A DNA stretch of 13,702 nt from an uncultured Porphyromonadaceae bacterium. Its GTDB lineage: Bacteria; Bacteroidota; Bacteroidia; Bacteroidales; Muribaculaceae. The position numbers were made by a program, and so were the translations under genes. Shown one piece after another: positions 1 to 7,201 of this stretch. The notes beneath the pieces were generated by a model. That model was not told where the DNA came from. It did no database searches and saw nothing but the letters and a program-made list of their open reading frames with translations. Where the stretch lies: NCBI GenBank assembly GCA_902491625.1, contig CABUIO010000037.1, positions 1 to 13,702 of the forward strand, in the 5' to 3' direction. Within the stretch, counting starts at the first letter, position 1. The number at the start of each line of letters is the position of its first letter.

Positions 1-24
1 CTCAGGCAATTTTTGCTGCCTGAG
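1..24. repeat. Short perfect inverted repeat at window edge
   Basis: CTCAGGCA at 1-8 is the exact reverse complement of TGCCTGAG at 17-24, with an 8-nt T-rich loop. It sits just upstream of the broken DUF3990 reading frame. It has no following T-tract on the + strand, so it is not a convincing terminator in that direction. On the - strand the tract that would follow lies outside the window. It could be a terminator for leftward transcription or the edge of an inserted or deleted segment; I cannot choose between these. Confidence 0.4.
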
Positions 25-60
25 CGACTTTAGCTGACCTCCGGCACCGCCATTAACTGA

Positions 61-369
61 ATATCCCTAATTAACAACTGCCAATCCCTGATTTTCGAAG
101 CTTACGACAAAGATTGGCTTGAATTTGTCACTCAAAGCAGACTTGGGAATCAACCCTGGAAAAATTACGATTATATTGAAGGCGGTGTAGCAGACGATCG
201 AGTTGTCAATACAATCAGACTTTATTTGGGAGGCTATATCTCATCCGATGACGCTCTTAGCCGCTTGAAATATTTTAAGCCCACAAATCAAATCTGCTTA
301 TTGAACCAGGAATCAATCAATGATTACCTGACTTTCGTGGAATCCATAGACTTAAGCGATTATGAATAA
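61..369 (+). pseudogene. DUF3990 family protein, C-terminal fragment (5' part missing)
   Basis: The frame is open from just after a TGA (58-60) to TAA at 367-369 and encodes about 102 residues. It has the features of the C-terminal half of DUF3990: a tryptophan-centred patch (FEAYDKDWLEFV), a YDYIEGGVADDRVVNTI core, then a helix like those that end the family (SSDDALSRLKYFKPTNQIC). DUF3990 proteins are usually about 150-170 residues and occur in small Gram-positive and Bacteroidales cassettes next to DUF3791-type proteins; a toxin role related to ADP-ribosyltransferases has been suggested for the family. Here the N-terminal part is absent. All three frames contain stops within 1-70 (21-23, 31-33, 35-37, 54-56, 58-60, 68-70), and there is no ATG or GTG near the 5' side of the fragment. 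A single frameshift does not restore it, so deletion or rearrangement is more likely. The end overlaps the next gene by 8 bases. Family call is by pattern memory. Confidence 0.6.
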
Positions 370-595
370 AAAAGACCTTGTACTACATCAGATTTTGACT
401 GCGACACAGACAGGCACAATAGTCTGCCGTCTGGCAAAGGAGCTGAACATCCCTACCTACGAAGCATTCCGGCGTTTCTTCAGAAGTAAGACATACGCCC
501 GGTTCCGCACTCCAGGCTCAATAATGAGTATGCTCGGAGATCCTGCGATCGTCCAGGCATATCTCAACGAACAAAATAACCCAGAAGGATTATAA
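362..595 (+). CDS. Small hypothetical protein, probable DUF3990-associated (antitoxin-like) partner
   Basis: This is a 77-residue, soluble, basic protein without signal peptide or membrane segment. Its predicted layout is a first helix (about 5-27), a second helix with an aromatic-rich centre (EAFRRFFRSKTYARF, about 34-48), then a short acidic tail ending in a QAYL-type motif. Small proteins with this pattern (a 'SxTY' after a helix, ending near a 'YL') are found beside DUF3990 and DUF3791 proteins in three-gene cassettes, where they may be antitoxins or accessory subunits. The ATG overlaps the end of the truncated DUF3990 frame (the A of its ATG is the second base of the TAT codon), showing translational coupling in the ancestral operon. 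It is intact although its partner is not, so it may be an orphan antitoxin. Its last six bases are also the last six bases of the convergent DUF3943 gene. The functional role is inferred from context only. Confidence 0.6.
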   Translation: MNKKDLVLHQILTATQTGTIVCRLAKELNIPTYEAFRRFFRSKTYARFRTPGSIMSMLGDPAIVQAYLNEQNNPEGL

Positions 596-2215
596 TTTAT
601 AGGTCAGCATCAGATGAAGGCCGATCTGTTTGCTGTATATGATTGGACTGTTTATCGTTGAATTATTGATGCTGATTGACATATCTGTGTATTCTGTTCT
701 CCTCGAATAATAATCAACGCCCCCTGTCAGGAATAATCGTTTCCTCAATCTAAAGTTTACAGATGCTTCCAGATGATTGAACGAAGAATGCGAGGCATCT
801 CCCTGAACATCCACCGGCTTCCCTTCGGGTGTCAGCGACCAGTCGTAACTGGTGTCATAACCGTTCCAAGTATATATCTTGTAAAACTGGTTTGCAATCC
901 TGAAAGATATTCTGTCATCCGACAATGCCCAGTTCAGACCGACTTTGACGGAGAATCCGGATCCCCAGTTGTAGTTGCGGTGATAATCCCTGTAGAAGTC
1001 GGTCAGCACTCCGGCAAGGATGACACCATTGAGATGCAGATATCCGTCAAATGACATTTGTCTGGAAGGTATGTATCTGAACATGGCACCACATCCTAAA
1101 GAAGCCGGTGTTCCCATTTTATATGGCACCGAACATGGGAAAAATGCGGCATTCCTTTCCGGCCTTATAGTGTCGGAATCAAAAAAGTCGAAATGCTGAT
1201 ACAGTCCGAGATTCAAATCCAGATTCTTTTTGTCGACAATTTCTTTCGAAAGGAGCCGACCCATGATCTCTACTCTGCTCAGAATCGGCTGCGACTTTAT
1301 GCATTGCAATTCCATAAGAAAGGAGAAGTAATCGTAAGGCGCTTTTGTTGTTTCCGCAAATCTGTCACCATATTCGATATTGATTTCGGCGACTACTCCT
1401 GTCCGACTGCCTTCATCGTTTCCTATAAGTGACAGGTATCTGCCACCCAATGACAACTCAACACTGATTGGCGGTATTCCGAATCGGCGTCCGGATGTGG
1501 CACGTTTCTTCCACGCCGCGCCGGTAACTATTCGGTTGATTCCCTTCATGGGATCAACAAGGAACGCCGCCAGCTCGCGGCCAAAACGCTCGCCTCCGGT
1601 GCTACGATCGTCGAGGATAAGGTCGGACGTGCGGTAAAGCACTTCACCAAGCGCGGCACCACCTATCGGAGTGGCTATAATATCGTTGGTCGAGGGATAT
1701 TCACATTCCATAAACATCTCCCACATGGCGCTTCCTCCGATTGCAAAAAGTTCGGACTGCCAGAAATTGAAGCCATTTGAGCGCCCGGCATTGAAGAATA
1801 TCGAGCCATTATAAGGATGGGCAAACATATTGGTGCTCAGATGGTCATCGTCCCACTCGAAACCATGCTTGAAATTCTCCTTGATGGTGTTCCATGAAAT
1901 ATAGGCGAAGTGTCCTTTTTGCACATATCTGTCGAACGCCCAAAGGCCGATGTTGAACCCTACAGTCTCGGCTCCCGCGCGCCAGAAGGCTTTATGTTCA
2001 TGGAGATGCACATCAGCGCTGTCAGGCAGAACCGGAGCCGCAACTATATGCCGATATGGCACTTTTATTTGTCCACCCGCCATTCTACTGTCATTCGCAA
2101 CCTCACTGCAGTCGGTAATTCCACAACTGTCCGGCACTGCAGGCATCTGCGGATAAGCCGCAAATGCCGATAAAATCAGCAGAAATAATGATAGTGGAAT
2201 CTTGACATTTTGCAT
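590..2215 (-). CDS. Exported DUF3943 domain-containing protein, probably outer-membrane associated
   Basis: The protein has 541 residues with a hydrophobic signal peptide (MQNVKIPLSLFLLILSAFAA), so it is exported. The DUF3943 core lies at about residues 100-200: a tryptophan and acidic cluster (HGFEWDDDHLSTN), then HPYNGS, then a segment ending WEMFMECEYPSTNDIIATP with a following GGAALGE. The C-terminal 300 residues alternate polar and hydrophobic residues and end in an aromatic-containing strand (HLMLTYKL), as expected for a beta-barrel, but this is inference. The family has no established biochemical function; it is common in Bacteroidetes outer-membrane proteomes. The frame could start at 2341, but that would overlap feoAB by 104 bases and place the signal peptide internally; the ATG at 2215 puts the signal peptide at the N-terminus and leaves a 22-base gap after feoAB. 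It is therefore probably cotranscribed downstream of feoAB. Confidence 0.85.
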   Translation of the reverse strand: MQNVKIPLSLFLLILSAFAAYPQMPAVPDSCGITDCSEVANDSRMAGGQIKVPYRHIVAAPVLPDSADVHLHEHKAFWRAGAETVGFNIGLWAFDRYVQKGHFAYISWNTIKENFKHGFEWDDDHLSTNMFAHPYNGSIFFNAGRSNGFNFWQSELFAIGGSAMWEMFMECEYPSTNDIIATPIGGAALGEVLYRTSDLILDDRSTGGERFGRELAAFLVDPMKGINRIVTGAAWKKRATSGRRFGIPPISVELSLGGRYLSLIGNDEGSRTGVVAEINIEYGDRFAETTKAPYDYFSFLMELQCIKSQPILSRVEIMGRLLSKEIVDKKNLDLNLGLYQHFDFFDSDTIRPERNAAFFPCSVPYKMGTPASLGCGAMFRYIPSRQMSFDGYLHLNGVILAGVLTDFYRDYHRNYNWGSGFSVKVGLNWALSDDRISFRIANQFYKIYTWNGYDTSYDWSLTPEGKPVDVQGDASHSSFNHLEASVNFRLRKRLFLTGGVDYYSRRTEYTDMSISINNSTINSPIIYSKQIGLHLMLTYKL

Positions 2216-2237
2216 GATAGAGAATCCATTTCGATCT

Positions 2238-4685
2238 TCAGAGGAGAAGGCCGATGCGGTAGACGATGAATGATATGAGATAGGCGACGCCGGTGTTGTA
2301 GACAAGGGAGAACAGGGGATATTTCCAGCTGCCGGTCTCACGGTAGATGGCAGTGATGGTGGCTATGCAGGGGAAATACAACAGTACGAAGACCATGAAC
2401 ACAAGGGCTTTCAACGGCGTGAACGGTGGCTGTCCTGTACCCGGCTCCGGCGTGACAAGTTTTTCGGAGAGCTTGGCTTCGTCAGTGTCGTTGCCTGTGT
2501 AGAGCACTCCGAGCGTGGAGACGACAATCTCCTTGGCGCCGGCTCCGGCAAGGAGCGATACGGCTGTTTTCCAGTCGAATCCGAGAGGCCTGACCACAGG
2601 TTCCAACACATGGCCGATCTGTCCCAGATACGAGTGTTCCTGCTGATAAAGATTCTGCGCGGCCTCCTCGTCAAGGCCTGCCGTATCATCGCCGGAAACA
2701 GATGCAACAGCTGTAGGTACGGCGGTTTTGGCCGGAGTTTCAGCAGTGGCTTCCTTTCGAGGGAAATAGGACAACGCCCAGACTATGATGGAGGCCACAA
2801 GGATGAGTCCTCCCATCTTGCGTAGATATTGCGATGTCTTCGACCACATGTTGCGCAACGTGGCTTTTGCGGTCGGGATTCTATATGGAGGCAGCTCCAT
2901 GACGAAGGGGGTCTCGTCTGTCTTGAACCAGAAACGTCGAAGGAGGCGTGCGGTAATGACTGCCACCACAATACCCAACAGATAAAGTGCCACAAACATC
3001 CATGCACCATACCCGGGAAAGAAGATTCCGATAAGGAGCACATAAATCGGAAGGCGTGCCGAACAGCTGATGAAGGGATTGATCAGGATGGTGATAAGTC
3101 TTGACGAACGGCTCTCGATGATGCGTGTGGACATGATTGCAGGTACATTGCAGCCGAATCCCATAATCAGCGGTATGAAGGATTTGCCGTGGAGACCAAT
3201 CCTGTGCATGATCTTATCCATGATGAAAGCCACACGGGCCATATAGCCGGAGTCTTCCATAAAGGAGACGAAGAAATAGAGTATCAGGATGTTGGGAAGG
3301 AACACTATGACACCTCCGACACCACCTATGACACCATCTACGATCAGATCCTTCAGCGGGCCGTCGGCCATGTAGCCGGAAACCATGCCGCCGATCCACG
3401 ACACTCCGCTCTCGATCCATTCCATGGGATATGCGCCGATCTTGAACGTGGCCCAGAACATGAGCCACATGAGGAAGATGAAGATCGGGAAACCGAATAG
3501 ACGGTTGGTCACTATATCGTCGATAAGTCGCGTAGACTGCCCTTCTCTCTTTACACCCTCCTCAACAGTCTCGCGCAAGGCGCCCTGCACGAAGCCATAT
3601 TTTTCGGCGGCCACGGCGGAGGTTATGTCCTCGTTGAGATTGCGCTCTATGCGCGTCACTTCGGCGTCGCGAAGGCTGATAAGGCTGCGGTAGTTCTGCG
3701 TCGTGGAAAGCATCCTCTCCACCTCAGGATCCCCCTGCAGAAGTTTGATGGCAAGGAATCGCGGCGCGAAATGCGCCGTCACGGTCTTGTCCTCTTTCAG
3801 CTTGTCCTTAAGGAGCGTCACGCCCTTGTCAATCTCGGGACCGAGACTGATGTGGATATGGCGGCAGACATCGTTCTTCATCTCATAGACACTGATGACC
3901 GTGTCAAGCAAATCATTCATGCCACGCCCTTTGGCTGCAGAAGTCGGCACCATCGGCACACCGAGAAGTTTACCGAGAGTGTCGTAGTCTATCTTCATTC
4001 CACGGCGTTCCACCTCGTCGAACATGTTGAGGGCAATCACCATCGGGCGGTTCATGTCGATAAGTTCCGTGGTAAGGAACAGATTGCGTTCAAGGTTTGA
4101 AGCCACAGCCACGTTGACAATAACATCCGGATTTTCCTCCTTAAGATAGCGCATGACGTATTGTTCCTCCGGAGAGTAGGCGCTGAGCGAATATGTGCCC
4201 GGGAGATCGACGAGATTGATTCGGTAGCCCTTGTAATGGAGTGAGCCCTCTTTTGCACCGACCGTGACACCGGCATAATTGCCCACATGTTCGTGAGCGC
4301 CGGCCACGATGTTGAACATCGATGTCTTGCCGCAGTTGGGATTGCCGATGAGAGCGACATTGATCACCTTGTCATGGCGATAAGTGTGCGACAGATCGCC
4401 GTCATCGTCCGCTTCGTCACTGCTCTCGCGGTGCACGGTTCCGGAAGCCTTGTTCCATTCGCTGACAGGCACGACCTCGATAAGATCACCCTCGCTCCTG
4501 CGAAGACTGACCTCATAGCCCATAAGGGAATATTTCACGGGGTCCTGAAGGGGAGCCTCAAGGAGAGCGCGGACCTCACGTCCGCGGATGAAGCCCATCT
4601 CCATGACGCGCTTGCGAAAAGCGCCATGACCATGTATCTTGACAACAACGGCACTCTGGCCGGAGGTAAGTTCCGAAAGTTTCAT
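2238..4685 (-). CDS. feoB: Fused FeoA-FeoB ferrous iron transporter
   Basis: This 815-residue inner-membrane protein imports Fe(II), coupled to GTP binding by its cytosolic G domain. Residues 1-75 form an SH3-like FeoA domain (MKLSELTSGQ ... SEGDLIEVVPV), joined by an acidic linker to FeoB. The G domain shows G1 GNPNCGKT (114-121), G2 AGVT (138-141), G3 DLPG (160-163), G4 NMFD (220-223) and G5 SAAKG (249-253). The membrane part contains two Gate-like regions, recognisable by GFGCNVPAIMSTRII and by GAGAKEIVVSTLGVLY, and a late PCIATITAIYRE segment. A loop of about 50 residues rich in Ala, Thr and acidic residues lies between them. Fusion of FeoA to FeoB is typical of Bacteroidetes. The start is the ATG at 4685, the only one that keeps a full FeoA domain. 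It is the first gene of a likely operon with the DUF3943 gene, divergent from glnS. No clear Fur box was recognised. Confidence 0.97.
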   Translation of the reverse strand: MKLSELTSGQSAVVVKIHGHGAFRKRVMEMGFIRGREVRALLEAPLQDPVKYSLMGYEVSLRRSEGDLIEVVPVSEWNKASGTVHRESSDEADDDGDLSHTYRHDKVINVALIGNPNCGKTSMFNIVAGAHEHVGNYAGVTVGAKEGSLHYKGYRINLVDLPGTYSLSAYSPEEQYVMRYLKEENPDVIVNVAVASNLERNLFLTTELIDMNRPMVIALNMFDEVERRGMKIDYDTLGKLLGVPMVPTSAAKGRGMNDLLDTVISVYEMKNDVCRHIHISLGPEIDKGVTLLKDKLKEDKTVTAHFAPRFLAIKLLQGDPEVERMLSTTQNYRSLISLRDAEVTRIERNLNEDITSAVAAEKYGFVQGALRETVEEGVKREGQSTRLIDDIVTNRLFGFPIFIFLMWLMFWATFKIGAYPMEWIESGVSWIGGMVSGYMADGPLKDLIVDGVIGGVGGVIVFLPNILILYFFVSFMEDSGYMARVAFIMDKIMHRIGLHGKSFIPLIMGFGCNVPAIMSTRIIESRSSRLITILINPFISCSARLPIYVLLIGIFFPGYGAWMFVALYLLGIVVAVITARLLRRFWFKTDETPFVMELPPYRIPTAKATLRNMWSKTSQYLRKMGGLILVASIIVWALSYFPRKEATAETPAKTAVPTAVASVSGDDTAGLDEEAAQNLYQQEHSYLGQIGHVLEPVVRPLGFDWKTAVSLLAGAGAKEIVVSTLGVLYTGNDTDEAKLSEKLVTPEPGTGQPPFTPLKALVFMVFVLLYFPCIATITAIYRETGSWKYPLFSLVYNTGVAYLISFIVYRIGLLL

Positions 4686-4689
4686 ACCG

Positions 4690-4697
4690 CAAAATTA
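4690..4697 (-). promoter_or_regulatory. Possible -7 promoter element for feoAB
   Basis: On the - strand this reads TAATTTTG, matching the Bacteroidetes -7 consensus TAnnTTTG. It lies only four bases upstream of the feoAB ATG, so the transcript would have almost no leader. No TTG-type -33 element was found at the usual 19-21 base spacing. The region is AT-rich, so a chance match is possible. Confidence 0.35.
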
Positions 4698-4756
4698 CAA
4701 ATTTTCACATCATGGGAGGGAGCCTGGGCAGGTAATTTACTCCGGGGGATTCAAAA

Positions 4757-4772
4757 TACCCAAAATCGGGTA
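4757..4772. promoter_or_regulatory. Inverted repeat between divergent feoAB and glnS, possible operator
   Basis: TACCC (4757-4761) and GGGTA (4768-4772) form a perfect 5-bp inverted repeat around AAAATC. Its right arm falls where the -33 element of the glnS promoter would sit, so a bound regulator could block or stimulate glnS. It could also be chance in a short intergenic region. No regulator family is suggested by the sequence. Confidence 0.25.
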
Positions 4773-4793
4773 GTCGCATTTCGGGGAATTTTG

Positions 4794-4801
4794 TAACTTT
4801 G
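4794..4801 (+). promoter_or_regulatory. -7 promoter element for glnS
   Basis: TAACTTTG matches the Bacteroidetes housekeeping -7 consensus TAnnTTTG exactly. Transcription would start about six bases later, giving a leader of roughly 25 bases before the ATG at 4833. The -33 element is weak: no TTTG at 19-21 bases upstream. Confidence 0.55.
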
Positions 4802-4832
4802 CATTTTAAAACCACGTAAACTCGAACAGAGA

Positions 4833-6536
4833 ATGGGAAATATTGACGAGACAATGACTGCATCGGAAACCGGCGGTCTCAATTTTGTAGAACAATATAT
4901 CAAAGAGGATCTTGCCGCCGGCAAGAACGGAGGACGTCTGAATACACGTTTTCCGCCCGAACCCAACGGCTATCTCCACATAGGCCACGCCAAGGCCATA
5001 ATCATGGATTTCGGCGCCGCAGAGAAGTTCGGAGGCACATGCAATCTGCGTTTCGACGACACCAACCCTCAGAAGGAGGATACCGAATATGTCGAGGCAA
5101 TCAAGCGCGACATCCATTGGCTCGGCTACGACTGGGGCGACCGTCTGTATTACGCTTCCGACTATTTTCAGCAGCTTTATGACCTTGCCGTGCGCCTGAT
5201 CAAAGAGGGAAAGGCCTACGTCGACGAGCAGACGAGCGAACAGATCGCAGCCCAGAAGGGCACGCCCACGACTCCAGGCACCAACAGTCCCTACCGCGAC
5301 CGTCCCATAGAGGAGAACCTTGATCTCTTCGAGCGCATGAACAAGGGTGAATTCGAGGAGGGAAGCATGACGTTGCGTGCCAAGATCGACATGGCGAGCG
5401 ACAACATGCACTTCCGCGATCCGATCATGTACCGCATCATCAAGACTCCCCATTGGCGCACCGGCGAGAAATGGAAAGTCTATCCGATGTATGACTTTGC
5501 ACACGGCCAGAGCGACTATTTCGAGGGCGTGACGCACTCCATCTGCACGCTGGAGTTCGTGCCTCACCGTCCGCTTTACGAATATTTCGTCAAGGAACTT
5601 GCCGACGAGAGCTACTGCCCGCGCCAGATCGAGTTCAACCGACTGAACCTGACATACACCGTGATGAGCAAGCGCAAACTGCTCCAGCTCGTCAAGGAAG
5701 GACTTGTCAGCGGCTGGGACGATCCCCGCATGCCGACTCTCTGCGGTCTGCGCCGCCGAGGCTACACTCCCGAATCCATCAAAGATTTTGTCAACCGCAT
5801 CGGCTATACCAAATACGAGGCTCTCAACCACATAGAGCTGCTTGAACACTCCGTGCGCGAAGACCTCAACAAACACGCCACACGTGTCAGCGCCGTACAG
5901 AATCCCGTCAAGCTCGTCATCACCAACTATCCCGAGGACAAAACCGAGACAATGTACATGCAGAGCAACCCGGAGGATCCCGAGGCCGGAGAACATCCGA
6001 TGCCTTTCAGCCGCGAACTATGGATCGAGCGCGAGGACTTCATGGAGAATCCACCCAAGAAATTCTTCCGCATGACTCCCGGCAAGGAGGTGCGTCTAAA
6101 AGGCGCCTACATCGTGAACTGCACCGGATGCAAGAAAGACGACGAGGGCAACGTCGTGGAGATATATGCCGAGTATGATCCCGAGACACGCAGCGGACTC
6201 CCCGGAGCCGACCGCAAAGTGAAAGGCACACTCCACTGGGTCAGCGTACCCACCGCCGTGGATGTCGAGGTGCGCGACTACGACCGCCTATTCGCCGTCG
6301 AGAATCCATCGGCTGAAGAGGGAGACTTCCGCGACCTCCTGAATCCCGAATCGCTCAAGGTGCGCGAGAACGTGAAAGTGGAGCCTTGGCTTGCCGAGCG
6401 TGCCAAAGCCGGCGACCACTATCAGTTCCAGCGTCTTGGCTACTATACCGTTGATCCTGATAGCACAGCCGAAAAACTCGTCTTCAACAAGACTGTCGGT
6501 CTAAAGGACACCTGGGCAAAAATGGCCGCAAAATAA
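4833..6536 (+). CDS. glnS: Glutaminyl-tRNA synthetase
   Basis: This cytoplasmic class I aminoacyl-tRNA synthetase of 567 residues charges tRNA-Gln with glutamine using ATP. Its N-terminal catalytic domain contains the class I HIGH motif (HIGH, 49-52, in FPPEPNGYLHIGHAKAI), the GlnRS-type RFDDTNPQKED segment (73-83), the substrate-site YDFAHGQSD (220-228) and a KMSKS-type loop, VMSKRK (277-282). The C-terminal two anticodon-binding beta-barrels span about 340-560, ending with FNKTVGLKDTW. Length is normal for bacterial GlnRS, and no YqeY extension is present. Presence of GlnRS rather than the GatCAB transamidation route for Gln is usual in Bacteroidetes. The start at 4833 follows a -7 element at a sensible distance; a second in-frame ATG at 4854 is possible but would leave a longer leader. 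It is the first gene of a likely operon with the HAD phosphatase (11-base gap) and rarA. Confidence 0.98.
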   Translation: MGNIDETMTASETGGLNFVEQYIKEDLAAGKNGGRLNTRFPPEPNGYLHIGHAKAIIMDFGAAEKFGGTCNLRFDDTNPQKEDTEYVEAIKRDIHWLGYDWGDRLYYASDYFQQLYDLAVRLIKEGKAYVDEQTSEQIAAQKGTPTTPGTNSPYRDRPIEENLDLFERMNKGEFEEGSMTLRAKIDMASDNMHFRDPIMYRIIKTPHWRTGEKWKVYPMYDFAHGQSDYFEGVTHSICTLEFVPHRPLYEYFVKELADESYCPRQIEFNRLNLTYTVMSKRKLLQLVKEGLVSGWDDPRMPTLCGLRRRGYTPESIKDFVNRIGYTKYEALNHIELLEHSVREDLNKHATRVSAVQNPVKLVITNYPEDKTETMYMQSNPEDPEAGEHPMPFSRELWIEREDFMENPPKKFFRMTPGKEVRLKGAYIVNCTGCKKDDEGNVVEIYAEYDPETRSGLPGADRKVKGTLHWVSVPTAVDVEVRDYDRLFAVENPSAEEGDFRDLLNPESLKVRENVKVEPWLAERAKAGDHYQFQRLGYYTVDPDSTAEKLVFNKTVGLKDTWAKMAAK

Positions 6537-6547
6537 TCTTCCTTTAA

Positions 6548-7201
6548 ATGACGGATAAAAGCGACATAGCATTTCTCTTTGACCTCGACGGCGTCATCAT
6601 CGACAGTGAAAAGAGCTACTCACGTTTCTGGAGGGATATCGACAGCATGTATCCCTCCGGAATACCTCATTTCGAGCGTGTCATCAAAGGCACGACGCTC
6701 TACGACATTCTCGACAGATACTATCCCGACCCGAGGATACGCGCCGATGTCGAAAAACGTTGCTGGGCTCTTGAAAGCGAAATCGTCTACGGCTACGAAA
6801 TCGGCGCCGAGGAGCTTCTGAAGGAGCTGAAACGACGCGACATCCCGGCAGTGCTCGTGACCAGCAGCGACAAGGTAAAGATGGAAAATCTGTGGCGACA
6901 GCTTCCGGGGCTCCGCGAACTTCTTGCAGGAGTTATTGACGCCGAGATGGTGAGCCGTTCGAAACCCGATCCCGAAGGGTATCTGAAAGGCGCCGCCATT
7001 GCCGGAGTTTCGCCGAGGCATTGCGTGGTATTCGAGGATTCCCTTACCGGCGTTCAGGCCGGACGAGCCGCCGGAGCCTACGTTGCCGGCATGTCCGGGA
7101 CACTGGGAGCCGAGAAAGTGGCTCCCTACTCCGACATCGTGCTCGACACTCTGACGCAACTCGACCTTGACACCCTAATTGAAACACTCCGCACACGATG
7201 A
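6548..7201 (+). CDS. HAD-superfamily hydrolase, beta-phosphoglucomutase/phosphoglycolate phosphatase-like
   Basis: The 217-residue cytoplasmic protein carries all four HAD motifs: motif I FDLDGV with nucleophile Asp12 and acid/base Asp14, motif II VLVTSS with Thr105/Ser106, motif III Lys139 in SKPDPEGY, and motif IV FEDSLTG with Glu163-Asp164 for magnesium. An alpha-helical cap of about 65 residues follows motif I, marking the subfamily I proteins that include beta-phosphoglucomutase, phosphoglycolate and small sugar-phosphate phosphatases. The exact substrate cannot be read from the sequence. The gene begins 11 bases after glnS, and its TGA overlaps the rarA ATG as ATGA, so it is probably translationally coupled to rarA. 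A housekeeping metabolite-repair role is possible but unproven. Confidence 0.9.
   Translation: MTDKSDIAFLFDLDGVIIDSEKSYSRFWRDIDSMYPSGIPHFERVIKGTTLYDILDRYYPDPRIRADVEKRCWALESEIVYGYEIGAEELLKELKRRDIPAVLVTSSDKVKMENLWRQLPGLRELLAGVIDAEMVSRSKPDPEGYLKGAAIAGVSPRHCVVFEDSLTGVQAGRAAGAYVAGMSGTLGAEKVAPYSDIVLDTLTQLDLDTLIETLRTR

Noticed and set aside
2216..2341. Earlier start for the DUF3943 gene giving 583 residues
   Set aside because: It would overlap feoAB by 104 bases and bury the signal peptide 42 residues inside the protein.
4806..5996. 396-codon open frame on the - strand
   Set aside because: It lies entirely antisense to glnS, whose protein is certain, and its translation has no recognisable motifs; it arises from codon bias.
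4833..6536. GlnRS-YqeY fusion
   Set aside because: The protein ends at the normal GlnRS C-terminus; no YqeY domain follows.
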